From assembly GCF_014132355.1 (NCBI RefSeq), contig NZ_BLZO01000094.1:1-64000 (forward strand): a stretch of DNA of 64,000 nucleotides, in the 5' to 3' direction. The notes beneath the pieces are model-generated. The model ran no database searches. It was not told where the DNA came from and saw only the letters and a program-made list of their open reading frames with translations. The number at the start of each line of letters is the position of its first letter. The stretch's first letter is position 1. Shown here piece after piece: positions 18,601 through 27,808 of the stretch. Position numbers and translations under genes: made by a program. The DNA comes from Okeania sp. KiyG1. Lineage in GTDB: Bacteria; Cyanobacteriota; Cyanobacteriia; Cyanobacteriales; Microcoleaceae.

Positions 18601-21138
18601 GTGTTGTCTAGTTTTTTGCAACAAGTCAAAAGGGGATATTACTTTGGGCGAGTTGCACTAAATTTAGTTCATAAATTAAATGTTAGGAAATTCAAGTGCA
18701 TAGCTTTACTTATATTTTGTGCTTTTGTTCAGCATCGTCGAGAATCACTGAGAGAGACAATAATTACAGCGAAAGAGGCTTATCTAGCGAGTATAGAAGT
18801 TGGTGATTTGCTCTATGCTGGCTATAGCATACTTAATTATTTTTATAATAACTTTTTGGCTGGAGTCGAGCTACAGGATTGGGAAACTGAAATTGAAAAT
18901 CACTGTATTATCATAGCAAATTTCAAGCAAAGTTCGGCTCTAGATTACCTGAATATGCAACAACAAATAGGGTATAACTTGAGGGAAATCATCCATCAAC
19001 CGGATTTATTAATTGGCACTGCTTACGATGAAAGTGTGATGATTCCTAAGCACTATCAGGATAATGAGCTTATTATTCTAGGTTTTGTCTATGTTTATAA
19101 ATTGATGCTTGCTTATCTGTTTGGTTACTATACAAATGCTTTAGATTACATGGCCCAAGCTGAAGGCTATTCAATTACAAAAGGAGGAAACGTTCAAACT
19201 CCAGTTTTTCATTTTTATGCAGCATTAACCTACTTACAATTATACTCAAATCAGTCAGAAATTGAGAAAAATAATACTCTTGAAACAGTAAAAAATCATC
19301 AAATATCTTTGGCAAAATGGGCGGTTCATGCTCCGATGAATCATCAACATAAACTTGAATTAGTAGAAGCAGAAAAATACCGAATCTTAGGACAGAAAAC
19401 CGAAGCAATTGAGTTCTACGATCGCGCAATTACAGGTGCAAAAGAAAATCAATATCTTCAAGAAGAAGCCTTAGCAAATGAACTTGCAGCTAAATTTTAT
19501 CTGAATTGGGGAAAAGAAAAAGTTGCTGCCGGATATATGCAAGAAGCTTACTATTGTTATACCCGATGGGGAGCAAAAGCCAAAGTTGCCCATTTAGAAC
19601 AAAAATATCCCCAACTACTAGAAGTAATTCTGCAACCTCCTCAGCCTGCGAGCAGATTGAGCGGCACAATCTCTCCCAGTATAACGAAAACTGTAAGTAG
19701 TAGCACTAATGGCCAAAGCTCAAATTTATTGTTAGATTTTCCAGCGGTGATGAAAGCAGCACAAGCTATTTCTGAGGAAATCGAGTTAGAGAAACTCTTA
19801 GCCACTTTAATGCAAGTTGCCCTCGCTAATGGGGGTGCGGAAACTGGATTTTTAGTGATTCATCGAGAAACTGAATGGTTAATCGTAGCCAAAGCCAATC
19901 AAAATCAGACAGAAAACCTAGAAATTCCTCTCCTTCAATGTCAAGAACTACCCCAAAGTTTGATTTATTATGTCGCCAGAAGTAAAAAAATCGCAGTTTT
20001 TGATGACTTGAGTGCCACATCTCAATTGGCAGGCGATCGCTACATCATTACCCACCAACCCAAATCAGTTTTATGTACTCCCATTAGCAAGCAAGGAAAA
20101 TTAATCGCAATTTTATATTTAGAAAATAATCTCACAGTGGGAGCATTTACCAGCGATCGGATTGAAACATTACAATTTTTAACTTCTCAAGCTGCGATAT
20201 CAATTGAAAATGCCCGTTTGTATCAACAAGTGGAAAACTATTCTCAAACCTTGGAAGTTGAAGTAGAGAAAAAAACTCAAGCTTTAAGTCAAAAAGCCAG
20301 GGATTTAGAGCAAGCATTGACAAATTTACAACAAACTCAATCCCAACTAATTCACAGCGAAAAAATGTCAGCCCTCGGTCAATTGGTGGCGGGAATTGCT
20401 CACGAAATTAACAATCCTGTTAGTTTTATTCATGGCAATATTACCCATGCCAACACATATATGGAAGAAGTACTGAAATTACTTGCTCTTTATCAAAGCC
20501 ACTATCCTCAGCCACACCCGGACATTGAAATCGCCATAGAGGAGATGGATTTAGAGTTCCTGCGTTCTGACTTTGAAAAACTTTTAAAATCCATGGGAAA
20601 TGGGAGCGACCGCATCAAAAATATCGTGACATCTCTACGAACCTTTGCACGTCTCGATGAGTCAAAATTCAAACCTGTAGATTTAAATACAGGGATTGAA
20701 AGTACCTTAACGGTTTTACAACATCGGTTGCAAAAACAGGAAAAACGAGCAGAAATTCAAGTAGTTAAAGACTATGGAGAATTACCTTTAGTGGAATGTT
20801 ATGCTGGACAATTAAACCAAGTGTTTCTGAATATACTTAATAATGCCATTGATGCTTTGGAAGAATGCGAGGATCAAGATTCTCTAGCCCTGAGCATTCG
20901 CACGGAAACGGATGGAAAACAAGTAAGAATTACCATCTATGACAATGGAGCGGGAATGAGCGAAGAAACGCAAAAGCGAATCTTCGATCCGTTTTTTACC
21001 ACCAAAGAAGTGGGTAAAGGAACAGGATTGGGGATGGCGATCGCCCATCAAATCGTGACAGAAAAACATGGTGGTAAGATTATCTGTAATTCCACGGTTG
21101 GGCAAGGTACAATTTTTACAATCGTGATTCCTAGATAA
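15682..21138 (+). CDS. Hybrid Ser/Thr kinase - ATPase - GAF - histidine kinase, HstK-like (paralogue 2)
   Basis: About 1818 aa with the start at MIPNLPNYQ, which aligns with the kinase beginning of the other copies; an in-frame ATG 63 bp upstream adds an unrelated leader. Same architecture as paralogue 1: [11 protein letters not shown], Walker A GFSGIGKT (about 348), Walker [11 protein letters not shown] (about 474), helical repeats, GAF (about 1365-1510), a clear coiled coil ([19 protein letters not shown]), H-box [11 protein letters not shown] (about 1572), and ATPase boxes ending [12 protein letters not shown]. The kinase domain is the most diverged of the four, while the histidine-kinase module is almost identical at DNA level to paralogues 3 and 4. 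The kinase-ATPase linker carries a C-rich/G-rich segment but stays in frame. It lacks the leader sequence of loci 1, 3 and 4. Confidence 0.9.
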   Translation: MIPNLPNYQITEQLYAGTRTLVYRGIRNSDEQPIVIKLLRNKYPNFNEIVQFRNQYTIAQNLDFPNIIKALSLEVYDNSYALIMEDMGGISLSNYLQIVTDKNPQCKYLSLTEFLEIAIPLTETLHYLYQNLVIHKDIKPANILINPQTKQIKLIDFSIASLLPRETQEIQNPNILEGTLAYISPEQTGRMNRGIDYRSDFYSLGVTFYELLTGKLPFVSEDAMELLHFHLAKEPIKIHEINSKIPLELSKIVSKLMAKNAEIRYQSALGIKHDLELCLTQLQETGKISDFELGKRDISDRFMIPEKLYGREIEVNQLLDAFERVSNPPQTSLSKEGEGRAELMLVAGFSGIGKTAVINEVHKPIVRQQGYFIQGKYDQFNRNIPFSAFVQAFRDLMEQLLSESEAKVENWKTNILAAVGENGQVLIDVIPELENIIGKQPAVIELSGTAAQNRFNLLFQKFVKVFTSKEHPLVIFLDDWQWADSASLNLLKLLVQDTEYLLLLGAYRDNEVSPVHPFILTIDEIVKTEATVNTITLTPLSESDLNLLVADTLNCESSVAQPLTKLVYQKTKGNPFFTTQFIKALYDEKLIRFNWNIQHWECDITQVKALAITDDVVEFMALQLQKLPTENQEIIKLAACIGAGFDLNTLGIVTEKLPQKIATDLWKALQEGLVIPTTKIYKFFTQSDSEEVRYASANPSYRFLHDRVQQAAYSLILEEQKQSIHLKIGQLLQENLSDIEKQEKLFDIVGHLNLAIELITLPRERENLARLNLAAAQKARNSTAYVAARNFVQTGINLLPTDCWQSQYELTLNLYVTATETAYLNADFEGMEEMATLVLESAKTILDKVKIYEIKINALTGRTQILEALAVGQKALEQLDITWPLEPDEAFIEQALHTLDQQLKDKQIEELINLPVMSEPRIIAAMQLLAILFPPIFQAKSALLPLLGATMVSLSLKFGNTSASSIGYATYGFVLSSFLQQVKRGYYFGRVALNLVHKLNVRKFKCIALLIFCAFVQHRRESLRETIITAKEAYLASIEVGDLLYAGYSILNYFYNNFLAGVELQDWETEIENHCIIIANFKQSSALDYLNMQQQIGYNLREIIHQPDLLIGTAYDESVMIPKHYQDNELIILGFVYVYKLMLAYLFGYYTNALDYMAQAEGYSITKGGNVQTPVFHFYAALTYLQLYSNQSEIEKNNTLETVKNHQISLAKWAVHAPMNHQHKLELVEAEKYRILGQKTEAIEFYDRAITGAKENQYLQEEALANELAAKFYLNWGKEKVAAGYMQEAYYCYTRWGAKAKVAHLEQKYPQLLEVILQPPQPASRLSGTISPSITKTVSSSTNGQSSNLLLDFPAVMKAAQAISEEIELEKLLATLMQVALANGGAETGFLVIHRETEWLIVAKANQNQTENLEIPLLQCQELPQSLIYYVARSKKIAVFDDLSATSQLAGDRYIITHQPKSVLCTPISKQGKLIAILYLENNLTVGAFTSDRIETLQFLTSQAAISIENARLYQQVENYSQTLEVEVEKKTQALSQKARDLEQALTNLQQTQSQLIHSEKMSALGQLVAGIAHEINNPVSFIHGNITHANTYMEEVLKLLALYQSHYPQPHPDIEIAIEEMDLEFLRSDFEKLLKSMGNGSDRIKNIVTSLRTFARLDESKFKPVDLNTGIESTLTVLQHRLQKQEKRAEIQVVKDYGELPLVECYAGQLNQVFLNILNNAIDALEECEDQDSLALSIRTETDGKQVRITIYDNGAGMSEETQKRIFDPFFTTKEVGKGTGLGMAIAHQIVTEKHGGKIICNSTVGQGTIFTIVIPR

Positions 21139-21200
21139 AATATGGTTTTCCTGGAAACTGACTATAATTCTCTTTCTTTTGGGGAGTAATCACAATTTAT

Positions 21201-21304
21201 TGATTTTTGGGAGATGTCTAAGAGTTAGACTGTCCGAAAAAAACGAATTAAAATAGGTATAGACATGATAAAAATCAAACTCAAAAGACGAACAAACCAA
21301 GCCA
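21201..21304 (+). promoter_or_regulatory. Conserved leader of kinase locus 3
   Basis: Very similar to 9628-9732: TGATTTTTGGGAGATGTCTAA, GAATTAAAATAGGTATAGACA, CTCAAAAGACGAAC. It ends immediately before the ATG of the kinase gene. Confidence 0.5.
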
Positions 21305-22336
21305 ATGATAGAGACAAAAACAATTAAAGTTGATAATTATCAAACCCTTGAACTCATCCATAAAAGCGAACGTACCCTAGTCTATCGGGGTATAAATCTG
21401 GAGAACGGGCAATCGGTAGTGGTCAAATTGATGGGTAACGAATATCCTTCCTTTAACGAATTAGTTCAGTTTAGAAATCAATACGCCATTGCCAAAAATC
21501 TAAACATCAAAGGAATTGTCAAACCATACTCGTTCTTGCGTTACAACAATGGCTATGCTCTAATCATGGAAGACATAGGAGCCATCTCCCTCGTCGAATA
21601 TCAGCGCCAATTGTCTATATCCGTTGAACAATTAATAGAAATTGCTCTTCAACTAGCAGAAATTCTGCACCATCTCCATCAAAATCAAATTATTCATAAA
21701 GATATAAAACCCGCCAATATATTAATTCATCCAGAAACCCAAGAAGTAAAATTAATAGATTTTAGTATTTCATCATTACTGCCGAAAGAAACCCAAAGTT
21801 TGCAAACCCCCAATGTTTTAGAAGGAACCCTGGCTTATATTTCTCCAGAACAAACAGGAAGGATGAATAGAGGGATAGACTATCGCAGCGATTTTTATTC
21901 TCTAGGTGTTACCTTTTACGAACTGTTGACAGGAAAACGCCCCTTTGAAAGTGAAGACCCGCTAGAACTCGTCCACGCACACATCGCCAAAACACCCCCG
22001 ACAATTCCTAAAACCCAAGTACCGACACCCTTAGCTAATATAGTTATGAAATTGATGGCGAAAAATGCGGAACAGCGGTATCAAAGTGCATTGGGATTAA
22101 AATATGACCTAGAAAAATGTAGAGTTGAATATGAAGAAACCGGGAAAATTGAGCCATTTGCCTTGGGAGAAAGAGACCTGTGCGATCGCTTCTTGCTCCC
22201 AGAAAAACTCTATGGCAGGGAAAAAGAAGTACAAACCCTTCTCAATGCCTTTGAAAGAATAGCATCCCCCAAACTCCCAATCCCCCCAACCCCCTTTGAA
22301 AAGGGGGAAGGGGAGAAGGGGGAAGAGCAGAAATGA
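21305..22336 (+). CDS. Ser/Thr kinase, detached N-terminal module of HstK-like locus 3
   Basis: 343 aa, equal to the N-terminal kinase domain of paralogue 1: [31 protein letters not shown] (DFS rather than DFG) and [22 protein letters not shown], then a linker ending in a charged low-complexity tail (KGEGEKGEEQK). The TGA stop overlaps the ATG of the downstream gene as ATGA. Everything after the kinase in paralogues 1 and 2 is here in a second gene, reached by a -1 frame change within a C-rich/G-rich repeat. The same split occurs in locus 4. It could be a free-standing kinase, a translationally coupled partner, or an artefact of a homopolymer indel. Confidence 0.85.
   Translation: MIETKTIKVDNYQTLELIHKSERTLVYRGINLENGQSVVVKLMGNEYPSFNELVQFRNQYAIAKNLNIKGIVKPYSFLRYNNGYALIMEDIGAISLVEYQRQLSISVEQLIEIALQLAEILHHLHQNQIIHKDIKPANILIHPETQEVKLIDFSISSLLPKETQSLQTPNVLEGTLAYISPEQTGRMNRGIDYRSDFYSLGVTFYELLTGKRPFESEDPLELVHAHIAKTPPTIPKTQVPTPLANIVMKLMAKNAEQRYQSALGLKYDLEKCRVEYEETGKIEPFALGERDLCDRFLLPEKLYGREKEVQTLLNAFERIASPKLPIPPTPFEKGEGEKGEEQK
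22262..22330 (+). repeat. C-rich/G-rich hairpin repeat at the kinase-ATPase junction
   Basis: A pyrimidine stretch (CCCAATCCCCCCAACCCCC) is followed by TTTGAAAAGGGGGAAGGGG, able to fold into a long G:C hairpin. The same dispersed repeat class sits at the same place in all four kinase loci, in frame in loci 1 and 2 and frame-changing in 3 and 4. Its purine half supplies a strong Shine-Dalgarno-like sequence just before the ATG at 22333. Confidence 0.7.
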
Positions 22337-25300
22337 TGCTGGTGGCGGGATATTCGGGTATAGGGAAAACAGCAGTTGTTAACGAGGTTCACAAACCCAT
22401 CACCAGACAGAAAGGATACTTTATCAAAGGAAAATTCGACCAATTCAATCGCAACATTCCCTTCTCTGCTTTCGTCATCGCCTTTCGAGATTTGATGGGT
22501 CAATTATTAGGAGAATCCGATGCCCAATTGCAAAAGTGGAAAGAGAAAATCCTAGAAGCAGTGGGAGAAAATGGACAAGTTATCATTGATGTCATTCCCG
22601 AACTGGAAAGAATTATTGGAGAACAGCCAAGAGTCCCCGAACTATCAGGCAATGCGGCCCAAAACCGCTTTAACCTTTTGTTTGAAAAATTTATCGGCGT
22701 TTTCACAAGCATTGAGCATCCCTTAACCCTGTTTCTGGATGACTTGCAATGGGTGGATTCAGCATCGTTAAACTTGCTGAAAGTGCTGATGGGAGATAAT
22801 CAGACGGGATATTTGCTGCTGTTGGGAGCATATCGAGATAATGAAGTCTTCCCCGCTCATCCGTTGATGTTAACTTTGGGGGAGTTGGAGAAGCAAAACA
22901 CGACGATTTCAACCATTACTCTGGCCCCATTATCTGTGGCTCATATCAATCAATTGGTGGCCGAAACCCTCAGTTGTTCAGTAGAGTTAGCCACTCCTTT
23001 AACAGATTTAGTCTATCAAAAAACTCAAGGCAATCCCTTCTTCACCACTCAATTCTTAAAAGGATTGCATGAGGATGGGTTGATTGCATTTAATCCCTAT
23101 TTTGGATATTGGGAATGCGATTTGGCTCAGGTACGAGATGCTGCTCTCACGGATGATGTGGTGGAATTTATGGCCTCCCGATTGCACAAGTTACCTGATG
23201 CCACCCAAGCAGTGTTGAAATTAGCTGCTTGTATTGGTAATCAATTTGATTTAGAGACTTTAGCCATTATCTGTGAAGCTCCTAGCGAAGAAGTAGCTGT
23301 TAATCTTTGGAGTGCCCTGCAAAGTCGTCTAATTTTACCCCAGAGTGAAGCCTACAAGTTTTTCCAAGGATGGGAAAAAGATGAAGTTCAAAGTCAGAAT
23401 ATCCCAGTGAGTTATCATTTCCTGCACGATCGCGTGCAACAAGCTGCCTATGCTTTAATTGGGTACGATAGCAAGCAAATGACCCACCTGAACATTGGGC
23501 GTTTGTTATTGCAGACAATTTCTCCAGGGGAACGGGAAAAAAATCTCTTCAAAATTGTCAATCAGTTGAATATGGGGATTTCCTTAATTGAGCAATCGAG
23601 GGAACAAGAAGAGCTAGCACAATTGAATTTAGTGGCTGCACGGAAAGCCAAATCTTCTGCTGCTTACAATGCGGCTGCAAGCTACTTAAATATAGCAATA
23701 GAGCTACTGCATACTGAGATGATTTCTGCTGAACCATGGCACACTCACTATGCATTGATGCTGCCATTACACAATTTACTGGCTGAAGTAAGCTATCTCA
23801 ACGGCGAGTATGAAGCATCACAGCAACAGACACAAACAGTTATTGATAATACCCAAGATATCCTATACCGGGTTAAAGTCTACGAAATCAAAATATCACT
23901 GTCAGTAGCACAAGGTCAGTGTCAGATGGCTTTGGATGTAGGGTTAGAAATCTTGAATTTGCTCAATGTTTCCCTCGACGATGCTCCCTTACCAGATATC
24001 GATATCGATCGCCTTTACACTCTACCTGCAATTACAAATCCTCAAATTATTGCCGCTTTAAGTATTCTCAGTAAATTATGGGCACCTGCCTTTATTGGCA
24101 ATCCCCAGTTGCTACCGTCAATCGTTTTAACGATGCTTAACCTGTCTGTAAGCTATGGTAACTCAGCAACAGCAGCATTTGCCTATGCACTTTACGGGAT
24201 GCTGCTCTGTGGCAAGATGACGGATATTGAATTGGGCTACAGCTTTGGACAACTAGCACTGCATACCCTTGAGCGATATGAAGATGCGGAACTAACCTGC
24301 AAAGTCAATCAACTATTCCATGCCTTTATTCGCAACTGGAAAGAGCCAGCACGCGATCGCGTTAGATGTCTGGCGGATAACGTATTAACAGGCTTAGAAA
24401 ATGGTGACATTGAGTTTGCTTGTTATTCTGCGATTAACTATTGCGATAACCTTTGCTTAATCGGCGAATCCCTAACCGTTATTCATCAAAAACAAACCTA
24501 CTACATTGAGGTGATCGAGAGTCTCAAGCAAGAATTTCAATACTTTGCTGCCGCAATCTGGGGACAGTTCGTTGAAAATTTAATGGGTATGGCTGTCGAG
24601 CCAACACAGCTTGTGGGACAAAGGTTTGACGAATATGCACAAATTCCCAAACTTCAAGAGAGCGGAGCAATTACTTCTTTGTTCTTTGTCTATACCACTA
24701 AAACTATTCTCAATTATTTGTTTAACGATTACGAACAAGCCCTGATTGATTCCCAGTGGGCGATTAATTACGAAAAAGGTGGAGAGGGAATGTTACCGAT
24801 TACTCAGATTTCACTGTATCGGGCATTAGTATTATTAGCTCTTTACCCCACTGCTGACCCTCAAAAGCAGACTCAAATCCTAGACGAGGTCAAAACTCAT
24901 CAACAACGCCTAGAATTATGGGCAACCCACGCCCCGGAAAATTTTCAGCATAAACTAGATTTGCTTGCTGCGGAAAAGGCAAAAATTCTAAGTCATCGAG
25001 AGGAAGCAATAGAGTTATACGATCGCGCCATTGCTGGAGCAAAAGAAAACCAATACATCCAAGAAGAAGCCCTCGCTAACGAACTGTTTGCTAAATTTTA
25101 CCTCGACTGGGGCAAAAAAAAATATGCTGCACTGCATATGCAAGAAGCCTACTACTGCTATGCTCGTTGGGGGGCTAAAGCCAAAACCGATGACTTAGAA
25201 CAACGCTATTCTCAGCTACTCCAACCTATTCTCCAGCAACCTAAAATGGGATTAACCCCGCACAGTAGCTCGAACCATTTCAGCACCAAAACTATCGCCA

Positions 25301-26676
25301 GTACCACTGATGCAGTGGAATTATTGGATTTCGCAACTTTAATCAAAGCCTCCCGCACCCTATCGCGAGACATTGAAACTGAGCGCGTCATTGCTAATTT
25401 AATGCAGATTATTTTAGAAAATGCCGGAGCTGAAACCGCGACCTTGATGATATTTAACGATGATCTATTAATCTTAGAAGCACAAATTATCAACGGAGAA
25501 ATTGACCAAAAAGACTCCATCCCAGTAGAGAAAACCAACAAAGTTCCCTTGGAAATAGTCAATACAGTCAAACGCACCCAAATTCCTCTAATTTTAGACG
25601 ATGCTCGTAAAGAAATACAATATCTCGGAGACCCTTATATTCAATACCATCAACCCCGTTCTCTACTCTGTTTACCGTTGCAGGATCGAGGTGAACTCCG
25701 AGGCATTCTTTACTTAGAAAACAATCAATCGACAGGAGCTTTTACCGAAAAGCGGGTGGAAGTTATCTCGTTACTTTGCGCCCAAGCAGCAATTACTCTA
25801 GAAAATGCTCGCCTCTACGAACAAGCGCGTCAAGCTCTAAAACTGGAACGGGAACTCCACGAACTGCAACGCACTCAACTGACTCTCATTCAAAGCGAGA
25901 AAATGTTTAGTTTGGGTCAAATGGTAGCAGGAATTGCCCATGAAATCAACAATCCTGTTAGTTTTATTCATGGCAATATTACTCATGCCAACACATATAT
26001 GGAAGAAGTACTGGAATTACTCGCCCTTTATCAAAGCCACTATCCTCAGCCCCACCAGGAAATTGAAGAGGCAATGGAGGAGATGGATTTAGACTTTCTG
26101 CAAGAGGACTTTGAAAAACTGTTAAAATCTATGAAAAATGGGAGCGACCGCATCAAAAATATCGTGACATCTCTACGAACCTTTGCACGTCTCGATGAGT
26201 CAAAATTCAAATGTGTAGATTTAAATAAAGGGATTGAAAGTACCTTAACGGTTTTACAACATCGGTTGCAAAAACAGGAAAAACGAGCAGAAATTCAAGT
26301 AGTTAAAGACTATGGAGAATTACCTTTAGTGGAATGTTATGCTGGACAATTAAACCAAGTGTTTCTGAATATACTTAATAATGCCATTGATGCTTTGGAA
26401 GAATACGAGGATCAAGATTCTCTAGCCCTGAGCATTCGCACGGAAACGGATGGAAAACAAGTAAAGATTGCGATAGCTGATAATGGAGTTGGTATGAATG
26501 AAGAAACGCAAAAGCGACTTTTCGATCCTTTTTTTACTACAAAAGAAGTAGGAAAAGGTACGGGACTGGGGTTAGCGATCGCTCATCAAATAGTCACAGA
26601 AAAACACGGTGGTAAGATTAGCTGTGATTCAACAGTTGGGCAAGGTACAATTTTTACAATCGTGATTCCGAGATAA
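22333..26676 (+). CDS. ATPase - helical repeats - GAF - histidine kinase, C-terminal part of HstK-like locus 3
   Basis: 1447 aa. It begins MMLVAG directly before Walker A (GYSGIGKT, residues 6-13), so the whole ATPase core is kept; Walker B is LFLDDLQWVD (about 133). A helical repeat region follows, with its own sequence around 500-900 unlike the other paralogues. GAF is at about 1000-1150, with a short coiled coil, H-box [11 protein letters not shown] (about 1201), N-box [11 protein letters not shown]1 DNGVGMN and G2 GTGLGLAIAHQI. The ATG overlaps the kinase stop and is preceded by a G-rich Shine-Dalgarno, so reinitiation is plausible. Separate kinase and histidine-kinase chains would probably re-associate, but that is inference. 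Confidence 0.87.
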   Translation: MMLVAGYSGIGKTAVVNEVHKPITRQKGYFIKGKFDQFNRNIPFSAFVIAFRDLMGQLLGESDAQLQKWKEKILEAVGENGQVIIDVIPELERIIGEQPRVPELSGNAAQNRFNLLFEKFIGVFTSIEHPLTLFLDDLQWVDSASLNLLKVLMGDNQTGYLLLLGAYRDNEVFPAHPLMLTLGELEKQNTTISTITLAPLSVAHINQLVAETLSCSVELATPLTDLVYQKTQGNPFFTTQFLKGLHEDGLIAFNPYFGYWECDLAQVRDAALTDDVVEFMASRLHKLPDATQAVLKLAACIGNQFDLETLAIICEAPSEEVAVNLWSALQSRLILPQSEAYKFFQGWEKDEVQSQNIPVSYHFLHDRVQQAAYALIGYDSKQMTHLNIGRLLLQTISPGEREKNLFKIVNQLNMGISLIEQSREQEELAQLNLVAARKAKSSAAYNAAASYLNIAIELLHTEMISAEPWHTHYALMLPLHNLLAEVSYLNGEYEASQQQTQTVIDNTQDILYRVKVYEIKISLSVAQGQCQMALDVGLEILNLLNVSLDDAPLPDIDIDRLYTLPAITNPQIIAALSILSKLWAPAFIGNPQLLPSIVLTMLNLSVSYGNSATAAFAYALYGMLLCGKMTDIELGYSFGQLALHTLERYEDAELTCKVNQLFHAFIRNWKEPARDRVRCLADNVLTGLENGDIEFACYSAINYCDNLCLIGESLTVIHQKQTYYIEVIESLKQEFQYFAAAIWGQFVENLMGMAVEPTQLVGQRFDEYAQIPKLQESGAITSLFFVYTTKTILNYLFNDYEQALIDSQWAINYEKGGEGMLPITQISLYRALVLLALYPTADPQKQTQILDEVKTHQQRLELWATHAPENFQHKLDLLAAEKAKILSHREEAIELYDRAIAGAKENQYIQEEALANELFAKFYLDWGKKKYAALHMQEAYYCYARWGAKAKTDDLEQRYSQLLQPILQQPKMGLTPHSSSNHFSTKTIASTTDAVELLDFATLIKASRTLSRDIETERVIANLMQIILENAGAETATLMIFNDDLLILEAQIINGEIDQKDSIPVEKTNKVPLEIVNTVKRTQIPLILDDARKEIQYLGDPYIQYHQPRSLLCLPLQDRGELRGILYLENNQSTGAFTEKRVEVISLLCAQAAITLENARLYEQARQALKLERELHELQRTQLTLIQSEKMFSLGQMVAGIAHEINNPVSFIHGNITHANTYMEEVLELLALYQSHYPQPHQEIEEAMEEMDLDFLQEDFEKLLKSMKNGSDRIKNIVTSLRTFARLDESKFKCVDLNKGIESTLTVLQHRLQKQEKRAEIQVVKDYGELPLVECYAGQLNQVFLNILNNAIDALEEYEDQDSLALSIRTETDGKQVKIAIADNGVGMNEETQKRLFDPFFTTKEVGKGTGLGLAIAHQIVTEKHGGKISCDSTVGQGTIFTIVIPR

Positions 26677-26705
26677 AATATGAATTTCAATTCCCTCCTC
26701 TTGCT

Positions 26706-26782
26706 GGACTTTCGGAAAAAAATGAAATAAACTAGGCATAGATATTATCAAAATTAGACTCAAGAATGAACAAGGCAAGCCC
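26706..26782 (+). promoter_or_regulatory. Partial conserved leader of kinase locus 4
   Basis: A shortened version of the leaders at 9628 and 21201: GGACTTTCGGAAAAAA, ATAAACTAGGCATAGATAT, then GACTCAAGA. The upstream TGATTTTTGGGAG part is missing. Confidence 0.4.
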
Positions 26783-27808
26783 ATGAGAGAGATAAAAACA
26801 ATTAAAGTCGCTAATTATCAAACCCTTGAACTCATCTATGAAAGCGAACGTACCCTAGTCTATCGTGGCATAAATTTGGAGAGCAAGCAATCCGTAGTGG
26901 TCAAATTAATGGGTCACGAATATCCGTCCTTTAACGAATTAGTTCAGTTTAGAAATCAATACGCCATTGCCAAAAATCTAAACATCAAAGGAATTGTCAA
27001 ACCATACTCACTCTTGCGTTACAACAATGGCTATGCTCTAATCATGGAAGATATAGGAGCCATCTCCCTCGCCGAATATCAGCGCCAATTGTCTATATCC
27101 CTCAAACAATTTTGGGAAATTTCTCTGCAAATAACAGAGATTTTGCATCATCTCCATCAAAATTGCATTATTCATAAAGATATCAAACCCGCCAATATAT
27201 TAATTCATCCAGAAACCCAAGAAGTAAAATTAATAGATTTTAGTATCTCATCGTTACTGCCGAAAGAACGAACAAGTTTGCAAACCCCCAATGTTTTAGA
27301 AGGAACTCTAGCTTATATTTCTCCAGAACAAACAGGAAGGATGAATAGAGGGATAGACTATCGCAGCGATTTTTATTCTCTAGGTGTTACCTTTTACGAA
27401 CTATTGACAGGAAAACGCCCCTTTGAAAGTGAAGACCCTTTAGAACTCGTCCACGCACACATCGCCAAAATACCCCCGGCAATTCCTAAAACCCAAGTAC
27501 CGACACCCTTAGCTAATATAGTTATGAAATTGATGGCGAAAAATGCGGAACAGCGGTATCAAAGTGCTTTGGGATTAAAATATGACCTAGAAAAATGTAG
27601 AGTTGAATATGAAGAAACGGGGAAAATTGAGCCGTTTGTCTTGGGAAAAAAAGACCTGTGCGATCGCTTCCTCGTCCCAGAAAAACTATACGGACGTGAA
27701 ATTGAAGTACAAACCCTTCTCAATGCCTTTGAAAGAGTAACATCCCCCAAACTCCCAATCCCCCAACCCCCTTTGAAAGGAGGGAGAAGGGGGGAAGAGC
27801 AGAAATGA
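26783..27808 (+). CDS. Ser/Thr kinase, detached N-terminal module of HstK-like locus 4
   Basis: 341 aa, very close to the kinase of locus 3. HKDIKPAN and LIDFSISSLL are kept, with a small change in the activation segment (KERTSLQTP in place of KETQSLQTP). The linker is two codons shorter than in locus 3 and has a different internal reading of the C/G-rich repeat (PQPPLKGGRRG), yet returns to the same last residues (GEEQK) and the same ATGA overlap. It is separated from locus 3 by only 106 bp, so it may be partly co-transcribed. Confidence 0.85.
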   Translation: MREIKTIKVANYQTLELIYESERTLVYRGINLESKQSVVVKLMGHEYPSFNELVQFRNQYAIAKNLNIKGIVKPYSLLRYNNGYALIMEDIGAISLAEYQRQLSISLKQFWEISLQITEILHHLHQNCIIHKDIKPANILIHPETQEVKLIDFSISSLLPKERTSLQTPNVLEGTLAYISPEQTGRMNRGIDYRSDFYSLGVTFYELLTGKRPFESEDPLELVHAHIAKIPPAIPKTQVPTPLANIVMKLMAKNAEQRYQSALGLKYDLEKCRVEYEETGKIEPFVLGKKDLCDRFLVPEKLYGREIEVQTLLNAFERVTSPKLPIPQPPLKGGRRGEEQK

